Notes: a model not told the origin generated them from the sequence alone. Shown: positions 1 to 9,818, counted from the first letter of the stretch. The stretch is DNA of 64,000 nucleotides from Benzoatithermus sp963720725 (GCA_963720725.1 CAVRGN010000006.1:1-64000); one strand, 5' to 3'. Translations and numbers: made by a program.

Positions 1-32
1 AACACTCGGCTGCGTCTGATGCGCCAACAATT

Positions 33-1738
33 CTAGGTAGCGCCAATAATGGCGCCATGTGTACGATTGAGAAATGCCACAATCCTTTGTACAAATTCTC
101 TTGCCGCGTGCAACTCAGGATCTTGCACAAGATCACGCTTTATCACCTCCTCAACCCATCGTGGTCCGTGCCCTCCGATGGAACGGCAAATCCCTCCATT
201 TCACCTGTGGGCACAACAAATATTCCAATCTCGCCAAGCAATTGAAGTAATGTCTGTGCGTCGGTTGTAGGCTGACCGGCAGGAATAACGCTGCGAGTCC
301 ACTGTCTTTCGCTCTATCCCAAGGGGAAGCATTTTTCGCTAATCTTCTTACGCGATCAAGTATCTCCTTGGGTACGGAGGCAGTAGGATCACACATCTTA
401 GACTATGAAGTTCGTAGCTCTTCGATAAAATCTTTTCCGCCAACAAACGATGACTTTACCTTCTACCGCGGCTTTAGTCAAACTCCACAAATTCTGATAA
501 TCTGTCCAGCTGCCGCCATGGGTCTCAATGATCCGTCGAAGTGGTTGTTCGCTTCTCAATGCATCAAAATCCAGTATAGTAGCTACTGGCACCTTAAGCC
601 CAGTCAATGCTGCAACCAATACGGGAACTCGATCTTTGCCACCGGAGTATGTAAACTGGGTGTCAATACGACTGTCTGGCGTGACCGAGGCTGTAATCAG
701 TGCTTCGTAGAACCGGCAGTCCGCATCGGCCTCCGTAATAACAACGGCTTCATGGAAAAGACCCGCAAGGACATTGCTATATCGCAAATCGGATTGTCCC
801 AGAGCCTCGCAACGGTTTCACTAGATATAAAATTTGCCGAGATTCGTTGCTTGCTCTACTAAGTCGAATCACGGAGACTCTTGAAGAGTGGGATTGCAAT
901 AGGCCCTGCAATACATCAGTGCTGTGTGTAGCTATAAATACTTGTCCACGACTTTCTGTTGCAATGATTTGAGATATGAGCCTCGCCTGTGGCGGATGTA
1001 GAAAAGCTTCGGGTTCATCAATAAGTTGAACAGGGCGGTTCTCTGTTTGAACTCTACCGACGAGCGAAACAAATGCTTTCATTCCATCCCCCTGCAACTC
1101 AAGTCGCTGAAGACGCTCCAATCGATCCAAATAGGTTCGAGAAATTCTGTCCTCACCAGGTGCAAGAGGGGGGCGCGTGCCAACATACGCTGGGATCTTG
1201 TCCCCGGCTGTGCGGTGAATAATAAGGTCCAGTTTAAATGCACGGCGGAACTGCTCGGAGATCGTCTTCTCCAGATGATCATCTTGATACATGTAATGAA
1301 ATGGATGCTGAGCAGCAAAAATTGTAGCGCTGAAACTACTTGCAGGATCGGCATCTGAGAGTCGAAGCCGGGTCGTGAGTTCAGACACAATATATTTCGA
1401 TAGAAGAGGGCCAATAGTGTATTCTTCAGATTGCCACCACGTTAGAAGATTTCCCTCGTAGAAATGGAATTGCGGAAGAATATGGTCCATTGCCCATTCG
1501 AGCTTTAGCAAAGAGAGCTTTTACTTGCTCCAGGGTGGATGTGCGAGCCAATGTCAGATGTTGTACGACTGTCATAATGAATTTCACCAGAAAGCATCCC
1601 GACAATATCCGAAAGGGTCGTGCTCTTTCCAGAGTTATTTGGTCCTACTATGACTAGTATACTGTCTGAGAGAAGCGAAAGGGTTGCCCCATTGGAGAAT
1701 GTTATTGAGCTGATGTGCGCTGAGAGCCCAGAGGTCAT
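33..1738 (-). pseudogene. Decayed OLD-like ATPase/TOPRIM nuclease
   Basis: The minus strand encodes pieces of one overcoming-lysogenization-defect (OLD) type protein, but in several frames. The N-terminal piece (1738-1505) has the Walker A motif GPNNSGKS. The middle piece (1511-777) has a Walker B-like LIDEPEAFLHP and the downstream FIATHSTDV. The next piece (787-398) begins a TOPRIM domain, AVVITEADADCRFYEAL, followed by ILDFDAL. The C-terminal pieces (396-151, then to a stop at 33-35) include GEMEGFAVPS and WVEEVIKRDL-like text that in this family follows TOPRIM. At least four frame changes are needed to read it through. The base composition is visibly AT-richer than the rest of the window, suggesting transfer. 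Proteins of this class act in phage defence or DNA repair; this copy is probably dead unless the indels are sequencing errors. Confidence 0.7.
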
Positions 1739-1803
1739 GCATGGATCCGTGCTGATTATCTGTGGATACTCGGTCGATTATCTGTGTCCCGCAGCATCTA
1801 TCT

Positions 1804-2136
1804 TTATGCCAGCTCCAGCCTCAACTTTCGCCCCACGGCCGCGGCCGCGCGCTGCAAGGTGTCCAGCGTCACCGAGGGATTGGCGGGGTCGAGCAGCCGG
1901 TCGAGTTGCGGGCGGCTGGTGCGCATGGCCTTGGCCATGGCAGACTTGGTCAGGCCGCGCTCCTGCATGGCGTGCTCGATCTGCCGCGCGAGCACCCGCT
2001 TGCTGGCGGTCGCGGTGCACGCCTCCAGGATTCCTTCCTCGTCGAGGAAGCTCTCGAAGGAGGAGCCGATATGTGGATTGGCTTGGGTCATGTCCGAAGG
2101 TTTGTAGCGGTCGTGGGCAGCCGGTGCCAGCTTCAC
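1804..2136 (-). CDS. XRE-type HTH regulator, third gene of brnTA operon
   Basis: A 110-residue protein whose C-terminal half is a lambda-repressor-like helix-turn-helix (KSAMAKAMRTSRPQLDRLL followed by a VTLDTLQRAAAAVG helix). The N-terminal part (SSFESFLDEEGILE) is typical of a family of small XRE regulators found beside toxin-antitoxin genes. A GTG start at 2136 overlaps the brnA stop (GTGA), which implies translational coupling; an ATG at 2091 would give 95 residues. It probably represses the operon or acts as an extra antitoxin. The family is clear; the role is inferred from position. Confidence 0.75.
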   Translation of the reverse strand: MKLAPAAHDRYKPSDMTQANPHIGSSFESFLDEEGILEACTATASKRVLARQIEHAMQERGLTKSAMAKAMRTSRPQLDRLLDPANPSVTLDTLQRAAAAVGRKLRLELA

Positions 2137-2378
2137 CCGTGCCGTCGCGCGTAGGCGTCGACGAGCGCCCGGATCATGCGCTGGTAGGGAACGCCGTGAC
2201 GCGTGGCCTCGCCGCGGAAGAAGTCGACGCTGGCCCGGCTCAGCGCCAGGGTGACCTTCACCGTGTCCTCGCGGCGGACGAGTCGGTCCGGCGGCGGCAG
2301 GAAGTCGGGAAGGGGCCGTTCGGCGATCCCGTCCATCTCGCCCAGATCGTCCCGGTAGTCAGCCTCGGTGTCGGTCAT
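2133..2378 (-). CDS. brnA: BrnA-like ribbon-helix-helix antitoxin
   Basis: An 81-residue acidic-then-basic protein. Its second half (VKVTLALSRASVDFFRGEA, then YQRMIRALVDAYARRHG) matches the CopG/BrnA fold, where the first strand pairs into a DNA-binding ribbon and the last helices dimerise. It overlaps the upstream toxin gene by 20 bases and the downstream XRE gene by 4, so the three are one transcript. BrnA antitoxins bind BrnT and autorepress. The ATG at 2378 was chosen because it sits at the usual start of the family; an upstream start at 2426 would add an unconserved stretch. Confidence 0.8.
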   Translation of the reverse strand: MTDTEADYRDDLGEMDGIAERPLPDFLPPPDRLVRREDTVKVTLALSRASVDFFRGEATRHGVPYQRMIRALVDAYARRHG

Positions 2379-2637
2379 AGATCTTCCTGCCCATTCGCCA
2401 GTAGCCCGCGCCGAACACGCGGACACGCCCTTCGCGCCATGTGAACCGGACGGTCAGCACCCGACCACCGACCATGCCGAGGCAGAAGTAGCGCTGCTCG
2501 ATCCCGCCATGGGCAAGGTCGGCGAAGATCAGGCGGTGCGGGTCGAAGAACGCATCCTGCGCCTCGGCGAAGCCGACGCCGTGCTTCGCCTGGTTGGCGA
2601 CATCCTTGGCCAAGTCCCATTCGAAGCTGGCCGTCAC
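2359..2637 (-). CDS. brnT: BrnT-family ribonuclease toxin
   Basis: A 92-residue protein with the BrnT signature: FEWDLAKDVANQAKHGVGF at residues 5-23, then AQDAFFDPHRLIFAD, then RYFCLGMVGGRVLTVRFTWR and a C-terminal RVFGAGYWRMGRKIYD. BrnT toxins are RelE-like RNases that reduce translation under stress and are neutralised by BrnA, encoded directly downstream here. First gene of a three-gene operon. Length is usual for the family and no disruption is visible. Confidence 0.85.
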   Translation of the reverse strand: MTASFEWDLAKDVANQAKHGVGFAEAQDAFFDPHRLIFADLAHGGIEQRYFCLGMVGGRVLTVRFTWREGRVRVFGAGYWRMGRKIYDRHRG

Positions 2638-2708
2638 GGAACTCCATCCATATAAACCACCATATGACTGTATGGAAGCCTACTGTTGCTGCGGAAGGCG
2701 ATGGGTGG

Positions 2709-3590
2709 TCAATCTTTGCGCAGCGCGATTGTCCAAGCGAGGGTTATCAACCATAGAGTGATAAAACCATAGGCCCACTGCGCGCGCACCCCGCGCGGCA
2801 CCCGCTCGTACCAGCGCGCCAGCACCCACCCGACCGCGAGCCCCACCGCGAACCCCGCCACGTGGGCGCCGACGTCGGTGCGCTCGCCGCCGAAGCCGAG
2901 ATAGGCGAGCAGCAGGACGCCGGCCCCGAGCGGCGCCAGCCGGCGCAGGCGCAGGTCGCGTTGCAGCCAGCGGCGCTGGCGGGTGAAGGCGGAGACGATG
3001 CCCAGGGCGGCGAAGACGGCGGTCGAGGCGCCGATGGCGGTGTGGTCGGGGGCGCGCAAGAGCGCGGCGAGGAGGTTGCCGAGGGTGCCGGCCAGCAGGA
3101 TGGCGAGCCAGGCGAGGCCGGGGCCGAGGAGCTGGGCGGCGAGCGTGCCGATGGCCATGCCGGCCAGGAGGTTGCCGATCAGGTGGCCGTGGTCGAGGTG
3201 GAGGGTCAGGGCGGTGACGGCACGCCACCACTCGCCGGCGCGCATCAGGCCGGCCTGGACCGCACCGGCCTCGAGCCAGTCGATGCCCCACAGGTCGCGG
3301 CGGGCGGCACCGTAGAAGAACAGGAGGAGGAGCGCGTAGGCCAGCGCCGCGGGCCAGCCCTGGTGGATGGCGGCGGCCGGGCGCACGGCGCGGCGGCGGG
3401 GGGCGTTCTCGTGCTCGTAGGCGGCGAGCTCGTGGCGCGCGTCGGCGGCGTCCGCGGCGGCGACGAACAGGCCGACGCCCAGCGGCATGGGCACCTGGCG
3501 GCTGGCGATGCCCATGGCGGCCAGGACCAGGGCCAGCTGGTCGGCCTCGCGCCGGCCGGCGCAGCGGCGGATCTCGACATAGTCCAGCAT
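2709..3590 (-). CDS. Rhomboid-family intramembrane serine protease
   Basis: A 293-residue membrane protein. An N-terminal soluble segment of about 70 residues precedes six or so hydrophobic helices. The catalytic dyad is recognisable: Ser189 in GASTAVFAALG and His243 in DVGAHVAGF. The first-loop motif GEWWRAVTALTLHLDHGHL and the GN of HLIGNLLAG are the usual rhomboid oxyanion-region residues. Rhomboids cleave single-pass membrane proteins within the bilayer; the substrate cannot be told from context. It lies 25 bases downstream of gyrB on the same strand. Confidence 0.85.
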   Translation of the reverse strand: MLDYVEIRRCAGRREADQLALVLAAMGIASRQVPMPLGVGLFVAAADAADARHELAAYEHENAPRRRAVRPAAAIHQGWPAALAYALLLLFFYGAARRDLWGIDWLEAGAVQAGLMRAGEWWRAVTALTLHLDHGHLIGNLLAGMAIGTLAAQLLGPGLAWLAILLAGTLGNLLAALLRAPDHTAIGASTAVFAALGIVSAFTRQRRWLQRDLRLRRLAPLGAGVLLLAYLGFGGERTDVGAHVAGFAVGLAVGWVLARWYERVPRGVRAQWAYGFITLWLITLAWTIALRKD

Positions 3591-3615
3591 GGCCGCGGCG
3601 CCGGCCGCCGGTGGC

Positions 3616-6030
3616 TCAGACGTCGAGGTTGACGACCTTCAGGGCATTGTCCTGGATGAACTCGCGGCGCGGGTCGACCACGTCGCCCATCAGCGTCTCG
3701 AACAGCTCGTTGGCCTGGTCGGCCTGGCTGACCTTGACCTGGAGCAGGGTGCGCTTGTCGGGATCCAGCGTGGTCTCCCAGAGCTGCTCGGGGTTCATCT
3801 CGCCCAGGCCCTTGTAGCGCTGGATCGCCAGGCCCTTGCGGCCGGCGAGGAACAGCGCCTCGACCAGGCCCACCGGGCCGGTGACCGGGACGGTGAGCTC
3901 CTTGCGGACCAGGCTGGCCTCGCCGGCAAAGACGCCGCCGATCTCGGCCAGCAGTGCTGCGGCACGGCGCGCGTCGGCGCTGCGGGCCAGGGCCGGGTCG
4001 AGGCGGAAGCGCTCGCGGCGCTCGCCCTTGAGCTGGTGGAAGACGAGCTCGCCCGTGTCGCTGCGGTGCGCCTGCCAGCTGCCGAGCCCGCCGCCGGTGA
4101 GCATGCGGGCGACCCGCTGCGCCAGCTCCAGGGCGTGGCCGGGATCGTCGAGCGGCTGCTCGGCGAAGCCGCCGGCCAGCGCCGTGGCCTCGATCAGCTC
4201 GACCGGCACCCGCCGCGCCAGATGGGTGAACAGCGAGCGCAGGATGCGGGCCTGCTCGACCAGGGCGGCCAGCGCCTCGCCCGCGATCTCGCCGCCGTCG
4301 GCACGCACCAGCCGGGCCTCGTCCAGGCTCTCGGCGATCAGGAACGCCTCGAGCGCGGCGTCGTCCTTGAGGTAGCGCTCCTTCTGGCCGCGCTTGACCC
4401 GGTAGAGGGGCGGCTGGGCGATGTAGAGGTGGCCCCGCTCGATGATCTCGGCCAGGTGGCGGTAGAAGAAGGTCAGCAGCAGCGTGCGGATGTGCGAGCC
4501 GTCGACGTCGGCGTCGGTCATGATGACGATCTTGTGGTAGCGCAGCTTGGCGACGTCGAAATCGTCGCGGATGCCGGTGCCCAGGGCGGTGATCAGGGTG
4601 CCGATCTCCTGGCTGCCCAGGACCTTGTCGAGCCGGGCGCGCTCGACGTTGAGGATCTTGCCGCGCAAGGGCAGGATCGCCTGGACGCTGCGGTCGCGGC
4701 CCTGCTTGGCCGAGCCGCCGGCACTGTCGCCCTCGACGATGAACAGCTCGGACTTGGCCGGGTCGCGCTCCTGGCAGTCGGCGAGCTTGCCCGGCAGGTT
4801 GGCGATGTCGAGCGCCCCCTTGCGGCGGGTGAGCTCGCGCGCCTTCCTCGCCGCCTCGCGGGCGGTGGCGGCCTCGACCACCTTGCCCATGATCAGCTTG
4901 CTCTCGACGGGATGCGTCTCCAGCCACAGCGCCAGGCCCTCGGCGATGACGTTGGAGACGACCGGGGTCACCTCCGAGCTCACCAGCTTGTCCTTGGTCT
5001 GCGAGGAGAATTTGGGGTCGGGCATCTTGACCGAGAGCACGCAGGTCAGGCCCTCGCGCATGTCCTCGCCGGTGAGCGAGACCTTGTCGCGCTTGAGCGT
5101 GCCGCTCTCCTCGGCGAACTTGTTGAGTGCGCGGGTCAGCGCGGCACGGAAGCCCATGAGGTGGGTGCCGCCGTCGCGCTGCGGGATGTTGTTGGTGAAG
5201 CTGAGCATGGTCTCGTGGTAGCCGTCGTTCCATTGCAGGGCGACGTCCACGGTGATCCGGTCGCGCTCGGTCGCCACCACGATCGGCGGGTGCAGCGGCT
5301 GCTTGGTCCGGTCCAGGTAGCGCACGAAGGCCTCGACCCCGCCCTCGTAGAACAGCTCCTCGTCCTTGGGCGGGTCCAGGCGCAGGTCCCTGAGGCGGAT
5401 GCGCACGCCGGAATTGAGGAAGGCCAGCTCGCGCAGGCGATGCTCGAGCAGCTCGTAGGAGAACTCGGTCTGCGAGAACACCTTGATCGAGGGCATGAAG
5501 GTGATCTCGGTGCCACGCCGCCCGTCCTGCGGCCCGACCGCGGCCAAAGGGGCCACGGGCTCGCCGCCCTCGACGAAGCGCATCCGGTGCTCGTTGCCGT
5601 CGCGCCAGATGCGCAGGTCGAGCCAGTCGGACAGGCCGTTGACCACCGAGATGCCGACGCCGTGCAGGCCGCCGGAAACCTTGTAGCTGTTCTGGTTGAA
5701 CTTCCCGCCGGCGTGCAGGACGGTCATGATCACCTGGGCCGCCGAGACGCCCTCGCCCTCGTGGATGTCGACCGGGATGCCGCGGCCATTGTCGGCGACG
5801 GTGACCGAGCCGTCGGCGTTGATGGCGACCTCGACCCGGTCGGCGTAGCCGGCCAGGGCCTCGTCGATGGCGTTGTCGACCACCTCGAACACCATGTGGT
5901 GCAGGCCGGAGCCGTCGTCGGTGTCGCCGATATACATCCCCGGCCGCATCCGCACCGCCTCGAGACCCTCGAGCACCTGGATCGAGCGGGAATCGTAGAC
6001 GCCGTCGGTGGGAGCCGTGGATTCACTCAT
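3616..6030 (-). CDS. gyrB: DNA gyrase subunit B
   Basis: An 804-residue type IIA topoisomerase ATPase subunit, which with GyrA introduces negative supercoils. It shows the GHKL ATPase elements (VVDNAIDEALAGYAD, then ADNGRGIPVDIH and GGLHGVGISVVN), the transducer domain, the TOPRIM acidic patch (FIVEGDSAGGSAKQGRDR and MTDADVDGSHIRTLLL) and the C-terminal QRYKGLGEMNPEQLW. Its start overlaps the recF stop by 8 bases, and the dnaN-recF-gyrB order is that of many bacteria. Length and motifs are normal. Confidence 0.97.
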   Translation of the reverse strand: MSESTAPTDGVYDSRSIQVLEGLEAVRMRPGMYIGDTDDGSGLHHMVFEVVDNAIDEALAGYADRVEVAINADGSVTVADNGRGIPVDIHEGEGVSAAQVIMTVLHAGGKFNQNSYKVSGGLHGVGISVVNGLSDWLDLRIWRDGNEHRMRFVEGGEPVAPLAAVGPQDGRRGTEITFMPSIKVFSQTEFSYELLEHRLRELAFLNSGVRIRLRDLRLDPPKDEELFYEGGVEAFVRYLDRTKQPLHPPIVVATERDRITVDVALQWNDGYHETMLSFTNNIPQRDGGTHLMGFRAALTRALNKFAEESGTLKRDKVSLTGEDMREGLTCVLSVKMPDPKFSSQTKDKLVSSEVTPVVSNVIAEGLALWLETHPVESKLIMGKVVEAATAREAARKARELTRRKGALDIANLPGKLADCQERDPAKSELFIVEGDSAGGSAKQGRDRSVQAILPLRGKILNVERARLDKVLGSQEIGTLITALGTGIRDDFDVAKLRYHKIVIMTDADVDGSHIRTLLLTFFYRHLAEIIERGHLYIAQPPLYRVKRGQKERYLKDDAALEAFLIAESLDEARLVRADGGEIAGEALAALVEQARILRSLFTHLARRVPVELIEATALAGGFAEQPLDDPGHALELAQRVARMLTGGGLGSWQAHRSDTGELVFHQLKGERRERFRLDPALARSADARRAAALLAEIGGVFAGEASLVRKELTVPVTGPVGLVEALFLAGRKGLAIQRYKGLGEMNPEQLWETTLDPDKRTLLQVKVSQADQANELFETLMGDVVDPRREFIQDNALKVVNLDV

Positions 6031-7186
6031 GGGGCGTCAGCGCTCCGTTGACGACGTGGAAGACCTGGCCCATCCGCAGGATGGGGTCGAACAGCCGGGC
6101 CTCGGTGCCGGTGAGCCAGCTCTGCGCGCCCAGATCGGCCAGGGCGTGGAGCAGCTCGACCCGGCGTCGGGGATCGAGATGGGCGGTGACCTCGTCGAGC
6201 AGCAGGATCGGCAGATCGCCGTGGCGGCGCCGGCGCAGCTGCGCCTGGGCCAGGATCACGCTGATCAGGTAGGCCTTCTGCCGGCCGGTGGAGCAGCGCG
6301 CCGCCGCCTCGCCGCGCAGGGAATCGGTGGCGGAAAGATCGCTGCGGTGCGGGCCGACGGCGGTGCTGCCGGTCTGGGCGTCGTGCTCGCGGCTCGCCGC
6401 CAGCGCTTCGGCCAGCCGCTGCTCGGCGGCCAGCGCCGGTGCTGCCGCGAGCCAGTCCTCGAGCTCGCCGATCAGGACCAGGCGCGGCCGCGGGAAATGG
6501 TGCTGGGCCTGCATCAGCTCGCGGTCAAGGTCGGCTACCAGCTCGCGCCGCGCGGCGGTGACCGCCACCGCCGCCTCCGCCATGCGCTGCTCGATCGCGC
6601 CCAGCCAGGCGGCGTCCCGGCGCTCCGTGCGCAACAGGTGCGCGCGCTCGCGCGCCGCCCGCTCATAGCCCGCGACCCGTGCCGCATGGGCGGAATCGAC
6701 CGCCAGCACCAGGCGGTCGAGGAAACGCCGGCGGCCCGAGGCGCTCTCGGCGAACAGCCGATCCATGGCCGGGGTGAGCCAGAGCATGCTGACATGCGTG
6801 CCCAGGGCGTTCTGATTGCGCAGGCTCTGCCCGTCGGCGAGGGCGGTGCGCCGCTCGGCCGCGCGGTCGTGGCCGCTTTCCAGCTCGATGAAGCCCAGAT
6901 GGCCGTCCATCTCCGCCCGGACCCGGAAGGCGCCGCCGTCGCTGCGGTCGATCTCGGTCAGGCGCGCGCCGCGCAGGCCTCGCCCCGGGGACAGCAGCGA
7001 GGCCGCCTCGAGCAGGTTCGTCTTGCCGGCGCCATTGTCGCCGTGCAGCACGATCGGCCCGGAGCGGAGCTCGATCGCCAGGCGGGCATAGTTGCGGAAG
7101 TCGCGCAGCTCCAGCCTTCGCACCGCCTGGGCCCGGCCGGCCACACCCTCGGTGCCCGGCTCCGGGGCCAGGGGCTCGAAGTTCAT
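6023..7186 (-). CDS. recF: RecF recombination mediator
   Basis: A 387-residue SMC-like ATPase that helps load RecA at ssDNA gaps. The Walker A motif GDNGAGKT is at residues 49-56 and the Walker B region LLLDEVTAHLDPRRR lies near the C-terminus; an ABC-type signature is expected near AYLISVILAQAQL. Its ATG overlaps the dnaN stop (ATGA, 7183-7186) and its end overlaps gyrB by 8 bases, so dnaN-recF-gyrB are translationally coupled. Confidence 0.95.
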   Translation of the reverse strand: MNFEPLAPEPGTEGVAGRAQAVRRLELRDFRNYARLAIELRSGPIVLHGDNGAGKTNLLEAASLLSPGRGLRGARLTEIDRSDGGAFRVRAEMDGHLGFIELESGHDRAAERRTALADGQSLRNQNALGTHVSMLWLTPAMDRLFAESASGRRRFLDRLVLAVDSAHAARVAGYERAARERAHLLRTERRDAAWLGAIEQRMAEAAVAVTAARRELVADLDRELMQAQHHFPRPRLVLIGELEDWLAAAPALAAEQRLAEALAASREHDAQTGSTAVGPHRSDLSATDSLRGEAAARCSTGRQKAYLISVILAQAQLRRRRHGDLPILLLDEVTAHLDPRRRVELLHALADLGAQSWLTGTEARLFDPILRMGQVFHVVNGALTPHE

Positions 7187-8301
7187 ACCCGCATGGGCAT
7201 GAGCACGTAGAGCGTGCTCGCGTCGCCCGGGTCGCGTACCACGGTCGGTGCCGCCGCGCTCGCCATCTCGAAGCGGACCGTGTCGCCGTCGATACCTTGC
7301 AGCATGTCGATGATATAGCGAGCGTTGAAGCCGATTTCGAGGGAATCGCCGCCGTAATCGGCCTCGACCTCCTCGACCGCGCGTCCGGTCTCCGCACTCA
7401 CCGCGCTGATCGTCAGCGTGCCCTCGCCGAAGCTCAGCTTCACGGCCTTGGCCTTCTCGGTCGAGATCGTGGCGACGCGGTCGACGGCGTCGCCGAACTC
7501 CTTGCGCGCCAGCACCGCCAGCTTGTCGTTGCCGGAGGGGATCACCCGCTCATAGTCCGGGAAAGTGCCGTCGATCAGGCGCGAAACCAGGACCGCGCGC
7601 TCGAGCGCGAACTGGATCCGGGTCGGCGAGACGCCGACCTGGACCTCGGCGCCGACCCCTTCGATCAGGCGGCGCACCTCGGCCACGGTCTTGCGTGGAA
7701 CGATGATGGGCGGGATCTCGGCGGCACCCTCCGGCAGCGGCACCTCGACCCGGGCCAGCCGGTGGCCGTCGGTGGCGACGCCGCGCAGCATGGCGGTGGC
7801 GCCGCTCTTGGTGGCGTGGATGTGGATGCCGTTGAGATAGTAGCGCGTCTCCTCGGTGGAGATCGCGAAGCGGGTCTTGTCGATCAGCCGCGTGAGGTCG
7901 GCGGCGGAGATGGTGAAGCGGACGCCGAGCTGCTCCTCGCCGATGGCCGGGAACTCGTCGGCGGGCAGGGTGGGGAGGCTGAACACCGAGCGGGCCGCGC
8001 GCACGGTGACCTCGCCGCCGCCCTCGGCCTGCTCGATCCCGACCTCGCTGCCGTCGGGCAGCTTGCGGACGATGTCGAACAGCGTGTGGGCCGCCAGGGT
8101 GGTGGTGCCCCGGCGTTGGACCTGCGCCGGCTCGTGGGCCACCAGCGACAGGTCCATGTCGGTGGCGGTCAGGCCCAGCCGGTCGGCCTCGGCGACGAGC
8201 TTGACGTTGGACAGGATCGGGATCGTGGTCCGCCGCTCGACCACGTTCTGGACATGGGCCAGCGACCGCAACAAGGCCGCGCGCTCGATGCTTAGCTTCA
8301 T
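7183..8301 (-). CDS. dnaN: DNA polymerase III beta sliding clamp
   Basis: A 372-residue protein with the three-fold clamp repeats of DnaN. The start MKLSIERAALLRSL at 8301 is the conserved one; an in-frame ATG-like start upstream at 8352 adds residues not found in the family. Conserved stretches include NVVERRTTIPILSNV, VRPRKTVAEV-like text and the C-terminal YVLMPMRV that closes the peptide-binding pocket (PMRV). It is 113 bases downstream of dnaA and coupled to recF. Confidence 0.97.
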   Translation of the reverse strand: MKLSIERAALLRSLAHVQNVVERRTTIPILSNVKLVAEADRLGLTATDMDLSLVAHEPAQVQRRGTTTLAAHTLFDIVRKLPDGSEVGIEQAEGGGEVTVRAARSVFSLPTLPADEFPAIGEEQLGVRFTISAADLTRLIDKTRFAISTEETRYYLNGIHIHATKSGATAMLRGVATDGHRLARVEVPLPEGAAEIPPIIVPRKTVAEVRRLIEGVGAEVQVGVSPTRIQFALERAVLVSRLIDGTFPDYERVIPSGNDKLAVLARKEFGDAVDRVATISTEKAKAVKLSFGEGTLTISAVSAETGRAVEEVEADYGGDSLEIGFNARYIIDMLQGIDGDTVRFEMASAAAPTVVRDPGDASTLYVLMPMRV

Positions 8302-8414
8302 GGGCGGGTTCGATCCGTGAACGAAATCCGACGCATTCTCATCCCCGGCCAAGCGGGGACGCGCACGCTAGCAAAATTGCGCCTGAGGCGACAGTTTTCG
8401 TACGGTCCCGCGGC

Positions 8415-9818
8415 CTATGCCTGCAGCTTGCGGCGCAGGGAGCCGAGATCGTCGGCGATGGCACGGTCCTCGGCGCTCAGCTTCTCGATCTGGCGCACCG
8501 CGTGCATGACCGTGGTATGATCGCGGCCGCCGAACTTCTTGCCGATCTCCGGCAGCGAGCGCGGCGTCAGCTGCTTGGCGAGGTACATCGCCATCTGCCG
8601 CGGCCGCGCCACCGCCCGGCTGCGGCGGGCCGAGGTCATGTCCGCCATGCGGATGCCGTAATGCTCGACCACGGCCTTTTGGATCTCCTCGATCGTCACC
8701 CGCCGATCGTTGGCGCGCAACAGGTCGCGCAGCACGTCCTGCGCCATGTCGATGGTGATCGTCTTCTGGATCAGGCTGGCCTGGTGGACGATGCGGTTCA
8801 TGGCACCCTCCAGCTCGCGCACATTGCTGGTGATGCGGCTGGCCAGGAACTCGGTCACGCGCTCGGGGATGTCGACCTTCAGCTGCTCGGCCTTGGCCTG
8901 CAGGATGCCCAGGCGCAGCTCGTAGGTGGTGGGATGGATGTCGGCGACCAGACCCCAGCCCAGGCGCGAGCGGATCCGCTCCTCCAGCCCCGACAGGTCC
9001 GAGGGGCTGCGGTCGGCCGAGATCACGATCTGCCGGCCGCGGTCCACCAGCGTGTTGAAGGTGTGGAAGAACTCTTCCTGGGTGCTGTCCTTGCCGCTGA
9101 TGAACTGCACGTCGTCGACCATGAGCAGGTCGACCGAGCGGAACAGCTCCTTGAAGGTCATGGTGTCCTTCGAGCGCAAGGCGCGCACGAACTGGTACAT
9201 GAACTTCTCGGCGGAGAGGTAGACCACCCGCCGGTTGGGATCGAGCTGCTTCACCCGGTGCGCGATGGCGTGCATCAGGTGGGTCTTGCCGAGACCGACG
9301 CCGCCATAGAGGAACAGCGGGTTGAACGGTGGCTTGGGCGACGACGCCACGCGCTCGGCCGCAGCGACCGCGAACTCGTTGGGCTTGCCGACGACGAAGG
9401 TGTCGAAGGTGAAACGCGGGTCCAGCCGGGCGCCGAGATCCTCGAGTGCCGCCACCTCGTTGGTGGGTATCACCTGTTCCGCGTCCAGCGGCCGAGCGCT
9501 CGTTGCCGGCGCGGACTGTCGGTCGGCAGTGGAAGTCAGTGCGGCACTCGCCGGCCGCACATTGAGGGCAATCGTGCGGATGCTGGGATTGATCGACGTC
9601 CAGAGGCCCCGGATGCGATCCGCGTAGTGCGCGACCACCCAGTCGCGCATGAACTGGGTCGGCACGGCGATCACGACCCTGTCGCCGTCGACCTGGGCCA
9701 GATCGAGGGGCTTCAGCCAAGTGGAATAGGCGGTGTCGCCAACCTCGGCCCGCAACAGACCTCGCACTTGGGTCCATTGATGCTCGATATCGGACGCTTG
9801 CGGAAGGACCATACGCAC
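8415..9818 (-). CDS. dnaA: Chromosomal replication initiator DnaA
   Basis: A 467-residue initiator. Domain I covers roughly residues 1-85, domain II is a short variable linker (90-135), and the AAA+ domain has Walker A GGVGLGKT at residues 172-179 and Walker B LLMVDD near 231-236. The C-terminal domain IV ends with the DnaA-box recognition helix region GGRDHTTVMHAVRQIEKL. Either GTG at 9818 or ATG at 9812 can be the start; both sit behind a GGAAGGCAGGG purine stretch. It is oriented toward dnaN, with rpsT upstream on the same strand. Confidence 0.97.
   Translation of the reverse strand: MRMVLPQASDIEHQWTQVRGLLRAEVGDTAYSTWLKPLDLAQVDGDRVVIAVPTQFMRDWVVAHYADRIRGLWTSINPSIRTIALNVRPASAALTSTADRQSAPATSARPLDAEQVIPTNEVAALEDLGARLDPRFTFDTFVVGKPNEFAVAAAERVASSPKPPFNPLFLYGGVGLGKTHLMHAIAHRVKQLDPNRRVVYLSAEKFMYQFVRALRSKDTMTFKELFRSVDLLMVDDVQFISGKDSTQEEFFHTFNTLVDRGRQIVISADRSPSDLSGLEERIRSRLGWGLVADIHPTTYELRLGILQAKAEQLKVDIPERVTEFLASRITSNVRELEGAMNRIVHQASLIQKTITIDMAQDVLRDLLRANDRRVTIEEIQKAVVEHYGIRMADMTSARRSRAVARPRQMAMYLAKQLTPRSLPEIGKKFGGRDHTTVMHAVRQIEKLSAEDRAIADDLGSLRRKLQA

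Noticed and set aside
3589..6051. An 820-codon open frame opposite gyrB on the plus strand
   Set aside because: It mirrors gyrB codon for codon, with long Ala/Gly/Arg/Asp runs caused by high GC, and has no protein motif.
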